A DNA stretch of 64,000 bases from Oreocharis arfaki (taxonomy: Eukaryota; Chordata; Aves; Passeriformes; Paramythiidae), in assembly GCA_013398015.1 (NCBI GenBank), contig VZRR01013894.1:248001-312000 (forward strand), read 5' to 3'. Positions 49,818 through 61,100 of the stretch are shown one piece after another. Within the stretch, counting starts at the first letter, position 1. Every line of letters starts with the position of its first letter. The notes below the pieces were generated by a model. The model worked only from the letters and a program-made list of their open reading frames with translations, had not been told where the DNA came from and ran no database searches. Made by a program: the position numbers and the translations under genes.

Positions 49818-49916
49818 TTTTGTATATTTGGAAACATATGCCAGGTCTGAGACTAACAATAAGTGTTGTCAGTTTGTACTGTGATCATTTGGGAGCTTTG
49901 CATCTAACTCTTTTGA
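49818..49916 (+). pseudogene. CATSPERB: CATSPERB exon with intact splice sites (best match)
   Basis: The acceptor tctgtatttcag ends at 49817 and the consensus donor gtaagt begins at 49917. The 99-nt block enters and leaves in phase 1 and is open. It reads LYIWKHMPGLRLTISVV and then SLYCDHLGALHLTLL. The second part closely matches the L-Y-Y-D-H-L-G-F-L-H-K-L-T-L segment of CatSper beta that I remember, and the first part matches its K-V-Y-L-x-K-x-G-M-G-R stretch at spaced positions. CatSper beta is an extracellular-domain subunit of the sperm CatSper channel. The exon itself is not visibly damaged; I call it a pseudogene because flanking blocks look broken and birds are reported to lack CatSper. 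A living gene is not excluded. Confidence 0.5.
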
Positions 49917-51626
49917 GTAAGTCAAGGCCTGATAGGGTGGAAATAAAGAAGATAAATGTTTTAAAATCAGTTGAGGTCAGCTGTCAAAAAAATTCAAATA
50001 AGGGTTGTAAAATATCCTTTAAATCTGCAAGGAACAGTTTACTTGTCATTGTACACAACTTCAACAACATTGTACACAAAGATGATTTAATTTCTGTAAG
50101 GAATTGAATCAAAAATATCCTTATTGTATGAAAAAATGCCAGGCCATTGCATATATACAGCTGTATGTACATTTTAAATGCATAAGCTGAACTGTGTGAC
50201 AACAGTAATGCAGTCAGAGTAAAATTCAGGTAAGAGATAACTATGAATCCTGTAGTACCAGTCCTCATTCTACCACAAAGAGAATGATTTGACCTCTGTA
50301 TTTATATCCCCTCTTCAGTTCCCTCCAAACTGAGTGTGCTTGAAAAGGCTTTTTCATCCAGCCCGTGTGACCAGGTTACACTTGCCCGGTGCAGAGGGCT
50401 TTGAATGTTCACCTCACCCTTGGAACACAGCTCGGTGTTGCTGCATAGGCAGACAGTACTGTATATGAAAAAATACATTTCTGACTTACACCTTTTCACT
50501 TACCCACACTGCATTTCACCTGCCCTCTTACAATCAGTCTCATGATACCATGACATCCCTCTGCAACTCTGCATAGTCTGACACAGTCTGTACTGTGCTG
50601 AGAATCGTTAGTGACATTCATCACCTTATTTTTCACTCCTTTCCAATTCAGTTTTGAATAATTTGAAAATAAACACAAAGAATGTAAAGACTGGGGTACT
50701 GTACAAGTCACTGCCCTCCCATGAGATGCAGTGCTCTGCTACCTGTACTGGCATAGGTAAATCCTCTTTGCATACTTTGTTCCCGACCATTAGTGTTCTG
50801 CTGACAATGGCATCATCAGAATATTATACCCGCTGAATCAATTTACATAGTACCAGCCATCATCCAGTAGTACAATCCTTTTGCACCATTTACTATTCAT
50901 TTTTGCTGACAGTTTAAATGATCACTAAGAAAATGTTCTAAAATAATTGATGGAAGCTATTTAGAGATTTTTGACAGCAGTCACACAATCCAGCTAGACC
51001 TTTGCTATAAAAAAGAAATACTTACGGTATTATGGTACCATTTGAGATCAAAGAAAAGAAATTTTGAAAAGGATAGCTATTCTATGGACAACATGTCCAT
51101 TACAAGGTGAAGAAACAGCGTCTTTAATAAAAACTAAGCGTTTTCATTATTTCCCATTGACAAGAGCTTTTATTATTGGATTATGTTGCATCAAAATAAA
51201 TTTACATATAATAGTAGAAATTTAGAATAAATAGCTATCTTTTTAGTAAGTAAACAAATTATTTGACCATGTATTGTGCCCATGATATATCACTGCACAG
51301 CAAATAATATTTTTTGAGCGTAGTTCAAGCAGAAGGAAAGGCCGTATCAAGAGCTCAAAAATTCAGAACCTCTATAAAGGCCAAGTGATACAGTGTTGGT
51401 AAGATGAGGATACTTAATATGTTAGTATTTAATAATGGTAACAAGGAAAAGGGTGTTGGCAAATACTTCATAGCTTCTATTTTTACTTTTTTGACATATT
51501 CTTTTAGAAGTTATAAGCAAATAATAAATGTTCTAGCAAATGTGAAAATGCACAATTTGTTTATGGAAGTATGGTCAAATATGACATTCTTTATCAATAT
51601 TTACTTTTCCACCTTTTCCAAAACAG

Positions 51627-51795
51627 ATCCACCAGTAGTAATTCTGATTCACCAAAGCACCTCTTCTTTGAAAGAAACAAATTCTGAAAGCAAGGGCACA
51701 ACCTCTTTAGCACAAACTATTGGGTCTGCCTTTAGCTCAGTATTGATGACATCAATATCACTATTTCTAGTTCCAAAGATTCAAAGATTCCTTCG
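51627..51795 (+). pseudogene. Possible next CATSPERB exon, interrupted by an LTR
   Basis: The acceptor ccttttccaaaacag ends at 51626. Joined to the phase 1 exit of the 49.8 kb exon, the frame stays open and reads NPPVVILIHQSTSSLKE and later TSISLFLVPKIQRF. A G-P-P start and an I-I-F-F-A-Y-V-P segment are expected at this point of CatSper beta; the fit is weak but phase and place agree. The block ends directly at the left edge of a solo LTR (51796), so if it is the exon, the LTR cuts it before any donor. Confidence 0.25.
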
Positions 51796-52138
51796 TGTTC
51801 TGGTTTAGGAATGGTGCTCCCCAATTTAGTGCTCCCACTGAGACTCTCCAAACCAGGCTGCCGTTCACTCACTCCCCCTTCCCCTCCTCCCTGTGGAGCG
51901 CTGAAGAGGAGGATTGGGGGCACAAAAGGCAAATATCACAGGTTGAGAGAAGAACAATTTACTGGGAACAGCAACGAGATAAGTAAACAACTAGTAACAG
52001 CAGCAGTATTAAGAACAAAAGACTTCCTTCCCCCATACCCAGAAAATTACCTGAGGCATTCTAGAATAACCTCCATGTCCTAGACTGTGCCCCCTTTTTA
52101 CTGCAAAAATTAACCCTGTCCTGGCTGGAACCAGGACA
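51796..52138 (-). mobile_element. Solo LTR of an avian endogenous retrovirus
   Basis: The element has inverted ends: tgttctggtt on the left and aaccaggaca on the right, the TG...CA borders of a retroviral LTR. Read on the minus strand it begins tgtcctggttccagccagga and continues to cagggttaatttt, a start familiar from ERVL-type LTRs that are abundant in neoavian and passerine genomes. Length is 343 bp. Flanks cttcg (51791-51795) and cttag (52139-52143) could be a target-site duplication with one mismatch. No gag, pol or env sequence adjoins it. Confidence 0.75.
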
Positions 52139-55100
52139 CTTAGTCACCTACACGATTCATACAGAACTCTAGAAAAATCAGGAGATCCTTTCCTGGATGA
52201 GCTCGAGAAAAAATAGGTGCCACATGTAACAGACAGTGTCTTACTTTTTGAGTATTCATGCAACTCAGCCTAAACAAAACAGTTCTGTTATCAGTTCTAA
52301 AGTTGTATATTATTGTTATTGTTGGGTTTGTTTATGTTATTATTATTTTATCAGAAGTTTTCAGAGACACACAACAAGAAACAGAAGTTACATAGCATCA
52401 GTGAGTATAGTAGATTATTAATACCAAAACTACCTGAGAAAATCTCTTAGGTTACCACCACTTCTTATAATCTGTCATATCTGCTGACAAAATCAATTTG
52501 ACAGGCATTGTAAAAGATGTCAGTCAGTCCTGAGAGATTTGTATGCTTAGCTACCCCTTTCTAGGAAATCATTTGAACTCTTCTCAGAAGCTGCATGTTT
52601 TCAATAGGTAGACACTCGATGGTTTCTACCTATCTTCTTGATTATTAGGTAAGTATTTCTCTTCCACAAGAGATTCCTGAATTTGCAATCATGGACCTGT
52701 GTGAAGTGATTCTTCAAGTGTGTCCACTGTTAAACTGATGTATTTTATCTTTCTCTCTGGCTGTATCAGGGGGTTTTTTTATATTCCAAATTTTGAGGTA
52801 GGTGCATGTACGGATAAACATGGAGGGGGGATAGGGCTTTCAATCCCACACTGTATTTTTAAGGAAACTTTGCTTAGCAGCATTTACTGCAGTCAGTGAT
52901 AAATCAACAGAGTAAAAATTTGGTGGTCTTTTAACACTATTTCTCCACCATACTCTCTCTTTCATAATGTTCACATAACCTAACCTTCTTTGTACCATTC
53001 TAGAGGTCTGGGGTTTTTTAAAGAAATTTTGCCATTTAGAAGTAACAAATTCCCACATATTTTGTTTTCCCCAAACCACAAATCTATGTACAAATGGTTT
53101 CTCTGTACATTTCAGATGTCATTGTATAGAAATTCTTAACATTCTTTGCTGTCTTTACTGACCTGTTTAAGGATCAGGCAATGTCAGCTGAAATGTGTGT
53201 ACCACCTTGCATGAATGTGTGCTCCAAAACAGCTCTCTCAGATGTCACAAGATACTTTCCTGTGCATGTTAGCAAAGAAAAAACACTTCTGCTGCTTTTT
53301 ATGAATACTCGCATAAGAAGGAGAGATTATGGAACTGTATTCTGTGTGTATGTGCATGCAGATATCCTAGCTATGTCCATGCACGGAGACAGACAAAAAA
53401 CAATTTTAGTGTGGCTTCTTAGTTTGCATTTGATGCAGCTGTTTCACTTACTGAACAGCTTAGGAGCTTCTACCAATAACTGGCAATAGCTGCAGAATAT
53501 ATATGGACAAGGCTATATGAACTCTATTTGCTTAAAAGAAGGTAAGTAATTGCTCTTTGTCTTTTTCAGCAGACAAGCAAAGGACATACAATCACAGAAT
53601 CTAAGCCTGTCCCACCAGCTGGTAGCATTATGAGGACTTACTTTCAAATATTGTTTCATCTGTGTCGGTCCCCTGGCATCCACATCTGGTATTTGCCTGT
53701 TTGCTTTGACTGCAGAAATTTTTTCTTTAACATGTTTTAAAATAGTAGGAAAGACACATACTTTTTACTTAAGGAATTATCCAAAACAATAAGGAAATTA
53801 TACTTCTTGTCGTTATTGGCCAGTTGGAGCAGCTCTGGTAGTCGCAGACTTCTCACTGTGACATTGTTCACATTATTTATCCTCTGTGATTGTAACTGTT
53901 CTAGAGAAGTTTCCCATTGAATCTGAGGAGAGCAGTTCCTACATAAACATATGTTAACTATTATGAAGGGTTTAGAGGACACTGGTGGTGTATTCCACCT
54001 TTCTAATTGCAGTAAGATGCAGATGCATTTGAACATGAGTCATTAATTTGTTACAGTAAAGGGGACATTAATATATGTTCCCTCTTATTTCAAGCTGTGA
54101 ATTGTGGTCCTGTATTGCAATACCACTGTTTCCTGTTCAGAATAGGCCCACCCCTTCTTTGGAAGCTTCATGTGAAACCCAAGTTCCAGTATTTTACATC
54201 TCTGACAATCAGTAGCAGCTCCCAGATCACAGCTTCTCCTTAGTTCGCAAGTCAGCAGGACTCAAAAGATCCTACACCTTATAGATGCAAAATTTACTTC
54301 TTGGCAGCTCGTCAGAGCCCAATACTCTCTGACCAGGTGATTTTAGATACTCCGCATGAGTGTTTAATATGAAATTTACTTACTTGGTATTGTTGGCATT
54401 ATATGGCAGTTCAACTTAGCAGTGATGCAGCAATCAATTGAAATCACAGCACGAGCATAATATAGCAGTTGCAATATTCAGCTGTAGTTAAATCTCTGTT
54501 CTAATGTGATTCTCATTACTGGTCCCTGTATGCTCACTGCTATGGCACTGGGCATCCCCAGTCACCTGGTAAGAACAAATGGATGGAAGCCAGCTCAAGC
54601 CTGTTAATCCCTTCAAAATTTATCATTTGTCCAATTTTTATGCTTTATGTTGTGCCAAGCTACCTATGCACTGCCCCACCACCTCCACCCCCATCCCCAT
54701 CCCCCAGTGCGGGTCTGGCTGGCTCACAAAGACATTGCTCTTTGTCAGTAGTCTTGGAACCTGATGATTCACTGATGCCACTGTCTGTAACTAAAAACAA
54801 GGTTACCATCCAGTTTACCTGGTATCAAAATAAGTTCAGCTTCCTTTATATTACATTATTCCCTGAACTCACTGGGGTTTGCCCTTCTTTGATTTCTCCT
54901 CCAGTGCAGGGGTGCACGGGTTGGTTTCACAGCTGAACTGCCAAAATCCTGCTGAGTCCAGCAGTCAGTGGATGTTGGTAGCATGTGTGGCTTTGCTTTC
55001 CTTGAGCAACAGTAGTCAACTTACAGAAGTCCTTGCTGAATCGTGTCACCACACAGCCCATGATGCTACAAGCAGCCTGGTCTTGTGAAAAGCAAGGGAT

Positions 55101-55375
55101 GTCAGAAGCTATTGCTCTGTGAGTAGCAGCTCCTGCCTCACATTTCTGCTGAGCTTTTAACCTAAGCTTTTAAACTTGTAACAATTTGGATTTAAATGCA
55201 TATACATTTCCCATTTATTTCAAGCATGCATATAAATGTGGTTATAGCTGTCTATAAATAAATAGGCCCTTCATTTTTTTTCTTATCTGTGATTTGCTTT
55301 GAACATTGTTGTATAATCATTTTAGAAATCACTATAGTAATTAGTGGTCACTACAGAGGCATCTAGATCTGGTGC

Positions 55376-55486
55376 TGGATGATATGGTTTAGTGGTTTAG
55401 GGTTTACCATGACAGTGCTGGGTTTACAGTTGAACTTCATGATCTTAAAGGTTTCTTCCAACCTTGAAGATTCCATGATTCTATAG
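55376..55486 (+). mobile_element. CR1 LINE 3'-end fragment
   Basis: Segments gatatggtttagtggttta, ttgaacttcatgatcttaaa and ggtttcttccaacctt, ending with gattccatgattctatag, correspond to the CR1 3' tail type common in neoavian birds. It lies on the + strand. Confidence 0.85.
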
Positions 55487-57741
55487 TATATTAAGATGTT
55501 GTCAACTACGAAGTGATTATTAGCACTTCAACATCTTTTATGAGCTCACAAGTCACTTCAATACCTCATTTTACTAAGTGTTCATTCTTCTATTTCTTGG
55601 CCAATTGCTCCTTTTTCTCTGACTTTTTGCTTACTCCTTCTACTTCACCTTCCCTGAGGCAACACTCCCTTTTCAGCCAATCTCTACTCCTTGGGCGTAA
55701 CTTGTACTCCACTTTTCCCCATGACTTTGTTTGAGGCAGAGGCCCCTCAGATTTTGACTCTTTCAGAAAGCTCAGACTCTTTTTATATTGCTCTTACTGA
55801 AAGCTGATTTCCTTACCTACCAACACTACAAGTCTAGTAAATTTGTAACATTCTTATCTTCTGTCAACTCATAGTTCTCAGGAGGTTCAAAAGAACATTG
55901 CTGTAAACAACCCTTTCCAGCAAGGCAACAGTTCCTATTCCATGTGGACACAGTTACTGCCCCTCACTCACATACACAACTTCCTAAATAGCTGGTGCTT
56001 AGCAGATCACTGAATAGGTCAAATTAATAGAATAGAAGCAAAGTGAGTGTAAGTAACAGAGATCAGTACATAAATATAATCTTACTCTAACAAAACAATG
56101 TGTATGGTTTGATAATTATTTTAATGGTGTGGGGAAAAAAATGTGGATTTTGGTGGTATATGTCTTGTAAAGCAAGTTATTTATATTGGTAAAAGTTTGC
56201 ATGATAAAATTGTTTAGAAGGAGATTGCCTTAATCACTAAGATAAACATCTCCCACCCAGACTTGTGAGGGTTAATTCTGCAATAATTGGCCTTCACTAG
56301 TTGAAGTTGGAGTTTACCCTGAGTGACCATTTGTTGGAAAGACAAGCATGTGGTAATGGTATTCGTGGTGTTCAAAATCACTGAGGAAAACAGTGTCAAG
56401 ATACTAGAACTTAACATTCGAAATCAGGAGGAAAAAATACTTTGAAGACATATTTCCTAAAGATTACAGCATTTATGAATGCAGGCCCCTTTAGGAAATT
56501 TGCAAAATTTATCCTCTTAGATCCCAAAGAATAGCTTTGAAAATCCCAGCTCTCAGAGGAGACAAAATCCTGTCCCACGCATCTGATGTGATGATAGCTA
56601 CTCTTAACCTGTCTGGGGAGGCAGGAAGGAATTCAAGGTGTTCTTGACACAGCAGTCCTTTATCCTATGCTGAGCAAGCACCCTGATGATGATCAGAGAG
56701 TAACACCAGGATTTATAGCTGATCATGATGGGAGTAGGTGACCTATCAAAATGCTTATATGGTCTGCATACCCTTCAAGAATGCTACAATCTTGATAGTC
56801 AGTTTATTAGTTTCAGTTATTAGTTTTAGTAATACTTGTCTGACCTTTCTGCCTCTTAAAGGAAAAACAAGCAACTGCGCTGCTGCCACTGACACTTGTG
56901 CGCTCTACAAATGTACTGACAGTCTTGCATTGATTGCTGTGGCTGGAATTCTGGCTGGAATTGTTCCCCTCCATAGCTACCTGATGAGTCCATCTGCATA
57001 TAAGCCCTTCATTCTGTGTTCTCACTCACTGCACAATGACTTTGTAGCCTAATTGCTGAACTCTGGTCTCTGATCTTGAAACTATTTTTATTAGTCACTG
57101 GAGTAGGAAATCAAAACCGGTTCCAGCCATCAGCCAGGAACTTAGGACACTCTTCCTGCTGCAGTGTTACAGGTTGAACCACCATGCTTCCTCACACATG
57201 CTGTATTTCTGGCTTCATTTCCCCGTGTAAATGCCTAAGAGCGAGTATTTCTGCACAAGGAAAGATGGAGACAGCAACATCCTCACCCAGTTTTATAAGC
57301 TAACAGTCAGGATTATCTCTTGAGAAAATGGTTTGGGCTCAGGCTGTGGAGGAAGTTGAACAGAGGGCTTGTACTTTCTGGGTGAGTGCTCTGACCAGTA
57401 GAGTTGTACTGCCAACAACCAGCATCCCCAGCAACAGCTGGCTTTGGAAAACTAAGGTAGCTATACACATATTTTAAATCTGAAGAGGGGCACCTAAGAT
57501 TCCTTTCACCTAACTACAGGTGCCAACTGGACAGATCTCCTTGATGTGCCACTCCACTTACATTTGGATCCTTATTAGCTTATGTGGGAGCTGGGAAGTT
57601 GCTTGCATAGGCCACAGCAGGCTTGGTAATGCTCAGAAAAGTGTTGAAAAAACACAATGATAAAGACAATGGTCACAAAAGGAAGCACGGGAAATTCCAT
57701 TTAAACATAAAAAAACCTATTTTACTGTGAGGATGCTTAAA

Positions 57742-57898
57742 TACTGCTTGGGGACTCTCCATCCTTGGAGATATTCAAAACCTAACTGGACAAGATCCAG
57801 AGCAGCCCTTTCTAGTGGATTCTATTTTGTGCAGGGGATTTAGACCAGGCAGTCTCCAGAAGTCCCTTCCAACTTCAATTATTCTGTGTTTCTGTGAA
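57742..57898 (+). mobile_element. CR1 LINE 3'-end fragment
   Basis: The run contains ctccatccttggagatattc, aaaacctaactggacaagat, then tctccagaagtcccttccaa and the tail attctgtgtttctgtg. All are conserved CR1 3'-end landmarks in + orientation, with about 155 bp kept. Confidence 0.88.
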
Positions 57899-58096
57899 CA
57901 CTGAGAATTTGAAGGCCAAACAGAAAGGCAAACTCTGACCCCAGGCTCAGCTTTTTATTCTTGAAACTCAGATAAATCCTATTTTTAGTACCCAAATCCT
58001 CACTGAGATCAAAGCAAAGAAAACCAGCTGTGAGAACTTCCTTTACACTTGCATGTATTTTCTTTTGTGCATTAACATGGTTAAACTTAAAAAGAA

Positions 58097-58150
58097 ATGT
58101 GTGTGGTGTGGGGGTGGATGGGTGTGTGGGTGAATGTGGGTGTGTGTGTT
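58097..58150 (+). repeat. GT-rich simple repeat
   Basis: An imperfect (GT)n / (GGGT)n stretch. The 61-codon frame through it is a product of the repeat. Confidence 0.75.
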
Positions 58151-61100
58151 AAAGAAACAACAAAAAGAGGGAGGGAGCTGCCTTGTAAGAAAGAATTAAA
58201 CCCAAGGCATGGAAAGCTCAGAGCCGTTGAAGTCAGAAAGGAAACTTTCAAATCTACACTTCGTACAGATTTTAAAGCGTGAAATAAGTGGAGATGGAAG
58301 GGCTACAGACAAAAAAAAAATGTTAAATATCCTCCCACAGTTACTTCTGTAACTTCAGCCAAACTGGCAAAGAAGCAGTTACTGGTGTTGTGGAGGGAGT
58401 CTGCACAGTTATGATGAAGAAATTTTCCATGTTCCATTCATATAGCTTTGAATGGAATTGAGTTCTAGAGTTTGAATTATTTTTTTTCCTTTCCTTGTGA
58501 TTTGCTTAAACTAAAGAGAACTAAATACATATCTTTGCTTTCTCGCTCAATTTTACAGCTTATCTAATGCTCCAAGTGTGTTTAATATACCATGTTGTTG
58601 GCAATCAATCACTACTGGACGTGAATGCAAAAGAGGACTGGGATTAAACGGATAGCTACACCCTGGAATTCTCTGTTTGCAGCAAAGTCATTACATTTAC
58701 AAAATGCATCCATTACAAGCCATGAAGAGAAAAAAATTTAATTCTGATCAATAGCTTTGCTTCCACATTTTTTTATTCTGAATGGTTGTTCAAATGCAGC
58801 ATTATTTTATTCTGAATAGTTTTGGAAAATGGGAGAGTTACATTTAGACTGAGTCAAAAAAAGTAATTATTTATTTTATGTAGTGTAAAAAATAGTTATA
58901 TAAAATTTTACTGAAATTCCCTGGTCATCTTTTCTCAGTCCTTAGATAGTATATTAATATATGTCAACAAAGCATTCCTCTATATAATGAAAACTGTTCA
59001 AAAATGTTGTTCTTTATGAAACTTCAGGTAAAGGAAATGTCCCTCTTCTGGGTTTGGTTCAATCTTGTTACTTTATTATTATTTCTTATATTCTTTCATA
59101 TCGTCCTCTAAATAGTCCGTTTCTTTCTGGTCTTTCTTTTTGATTCCATAGAGATGTGCATTTAATTACAAATATCTCATGAGATGTAGGATTGAAGGAA
59201 ATCAAATTATAGGCATTGGGTGAGATCAATCTTTGTAAGAATGCCTTCTGATGGAATGGAGCGACTTTGACACAGAAGGGAAATCTTAGATGGGTAGTGG
59301 GACATTTGAAGAACTGAAAAATAATCTGAGCACTCTCTTATGCTGATTTGTCATAAGGAAAGGTTGTGAAATGAATCAGTTAAAGAAATAGTAAATGTCT
59401 GCCAGGGCATGGAAAGGTCATTCAAGGATTTTAAACATGAAATTCCTCACTTGAAAACTGTGGTGTTTAACCCAACATTTCAATCAACTAGGAGAACAGA
59501 AGATGACAGACATGTCACTAGTTTTTAAAAACTACTTATCTGAGGCGTTATCTGAGGAACTACAATACCTAAGGTCTGACTTTCATGAGTGGCAAACTAA
59601 TTGAAATTATTGAAAAATAAAACAAGTAGAAATTTGAGTAAATTAAAATATGAAGGAACAATCAATATGGTGGTTGAGAAAGGAATTTGCATAGCAAATG
59701 TAGCAATCATGAGGTTGAGCTGGTGATTTTTATGTATTTGGATTTGTAAAACGCTTCTTTGAGAAAGGTACCTCACTAAGAACTTTTGAAGAAGTTAACC
59801 TATCATAGAATGGGAGCAAGGATAATCCATGGGCAAACAACTGGATGGGAGATCAAAAGAAATTATAATTTTCCACAAGTAATAAAGAAAATAGGGTCCA
59901 GATCCTGCTGTACAAGCTATTCACAAATGACAACATAAAGGTGTATACTGAAGCAGGAAAGTTTGCAAAGACAAAAAGTTGTGCAGCAAAGTCACAACTA
60001 AAGCAGACGGCAAGGATTTGAAGAAAGTTTTAACCAATGCTGAGCCAGACAGTAAAACCTCTCATGCAATGTATGCTTACCAAATTCAAACACAGGCATT
60101 TGAAAGAAACACAAAACAGAGAGCTCTTAGCTGTAACTACTCATGAAAGGATTTGAGAGTTATTTGAATAGGCAACACCATGCCCTGTGGCAAGAAAAGA
60201 CAAACTGAACATTACAATTATTTCCTTATGAAAAGAATAGAGAACAAACCGGGAAAACATCACAATGCTGTTGTACCAACCTTGAATCTCAAATACATGC
60301 ACTTCCAGTTATTGATCTCCAAGACCAGTATAGAAGCACTAGATAAGACACAGGTAAGTTAAGCAGTAGGGATCAGAAATAGTGAATAGGTTCTATTTAA
60401 GGAAAACTGAATAGCACATTTCTCCATGGAAAAAAGATGATAAGAGGTGGAGAGAACATAAAATTGGTGGTATAACTATGGTGATTCATTGTTTCTCAGA
60501 AGCACGAAAGCTGTATAGTAACTTGAAACAAACAAAAGGAAACACTTTCTTTTACACATCACTTAGTTGTACAGAACGCTGAAACAGACGGACCTTTGAT
60601 CTGACCAGTGTGGCCGTTCTTGCAGTCTTGTGACTGACACTTTTTCTCTGACTGTGTTCAGTGTCATGTTGAGGCAACATCAGTGGAGCAATATGAGAAG
60701 CTCAGTATAAAAATAACACCCTTTTCAAAGTATTCTTTCCATTTGTATCTACCACCCCTCTCTACTATGACAGGCATTGCCAATAGCTAAAAATATGCAA
60801 GCACATAAATAACATCAACACCAATCGTGGGGCAGTGATCTGCTTGTACCATGCTTGTCCACATCATTTCTGTTACCAGTTTTACCAATTCATAATTGGC
60901 AACTGCTTCTCCCAAGTACTCTGGTAAAAGTATGGCCTTGCCACATGCACTAAAAACTAACAAAATCAGGCTTTGCTACATTAAATGTAGAACTACGAAC
61001 TCTTCAAAGACACCTCACTAAGTACACCCCAAGGCCATTCCTAACAGAAAGAGGAATCGATGAAATGGTCCTCTGATCATTACTGTAGGAGCATTACAGA

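Noticed and set aside
53181..53489. 102-codon + frame starting MSAEMCVPPCMNVC
   Set aside because: Cys pattern loosely recalls a later CatSper beta region, but the acceptor is poor and it would require most of the gene to be missing in between.
53588..53605. atcacagaatc, like a reversed CR1 tail
   Set aside because: No CR1 body follows on the expected side.
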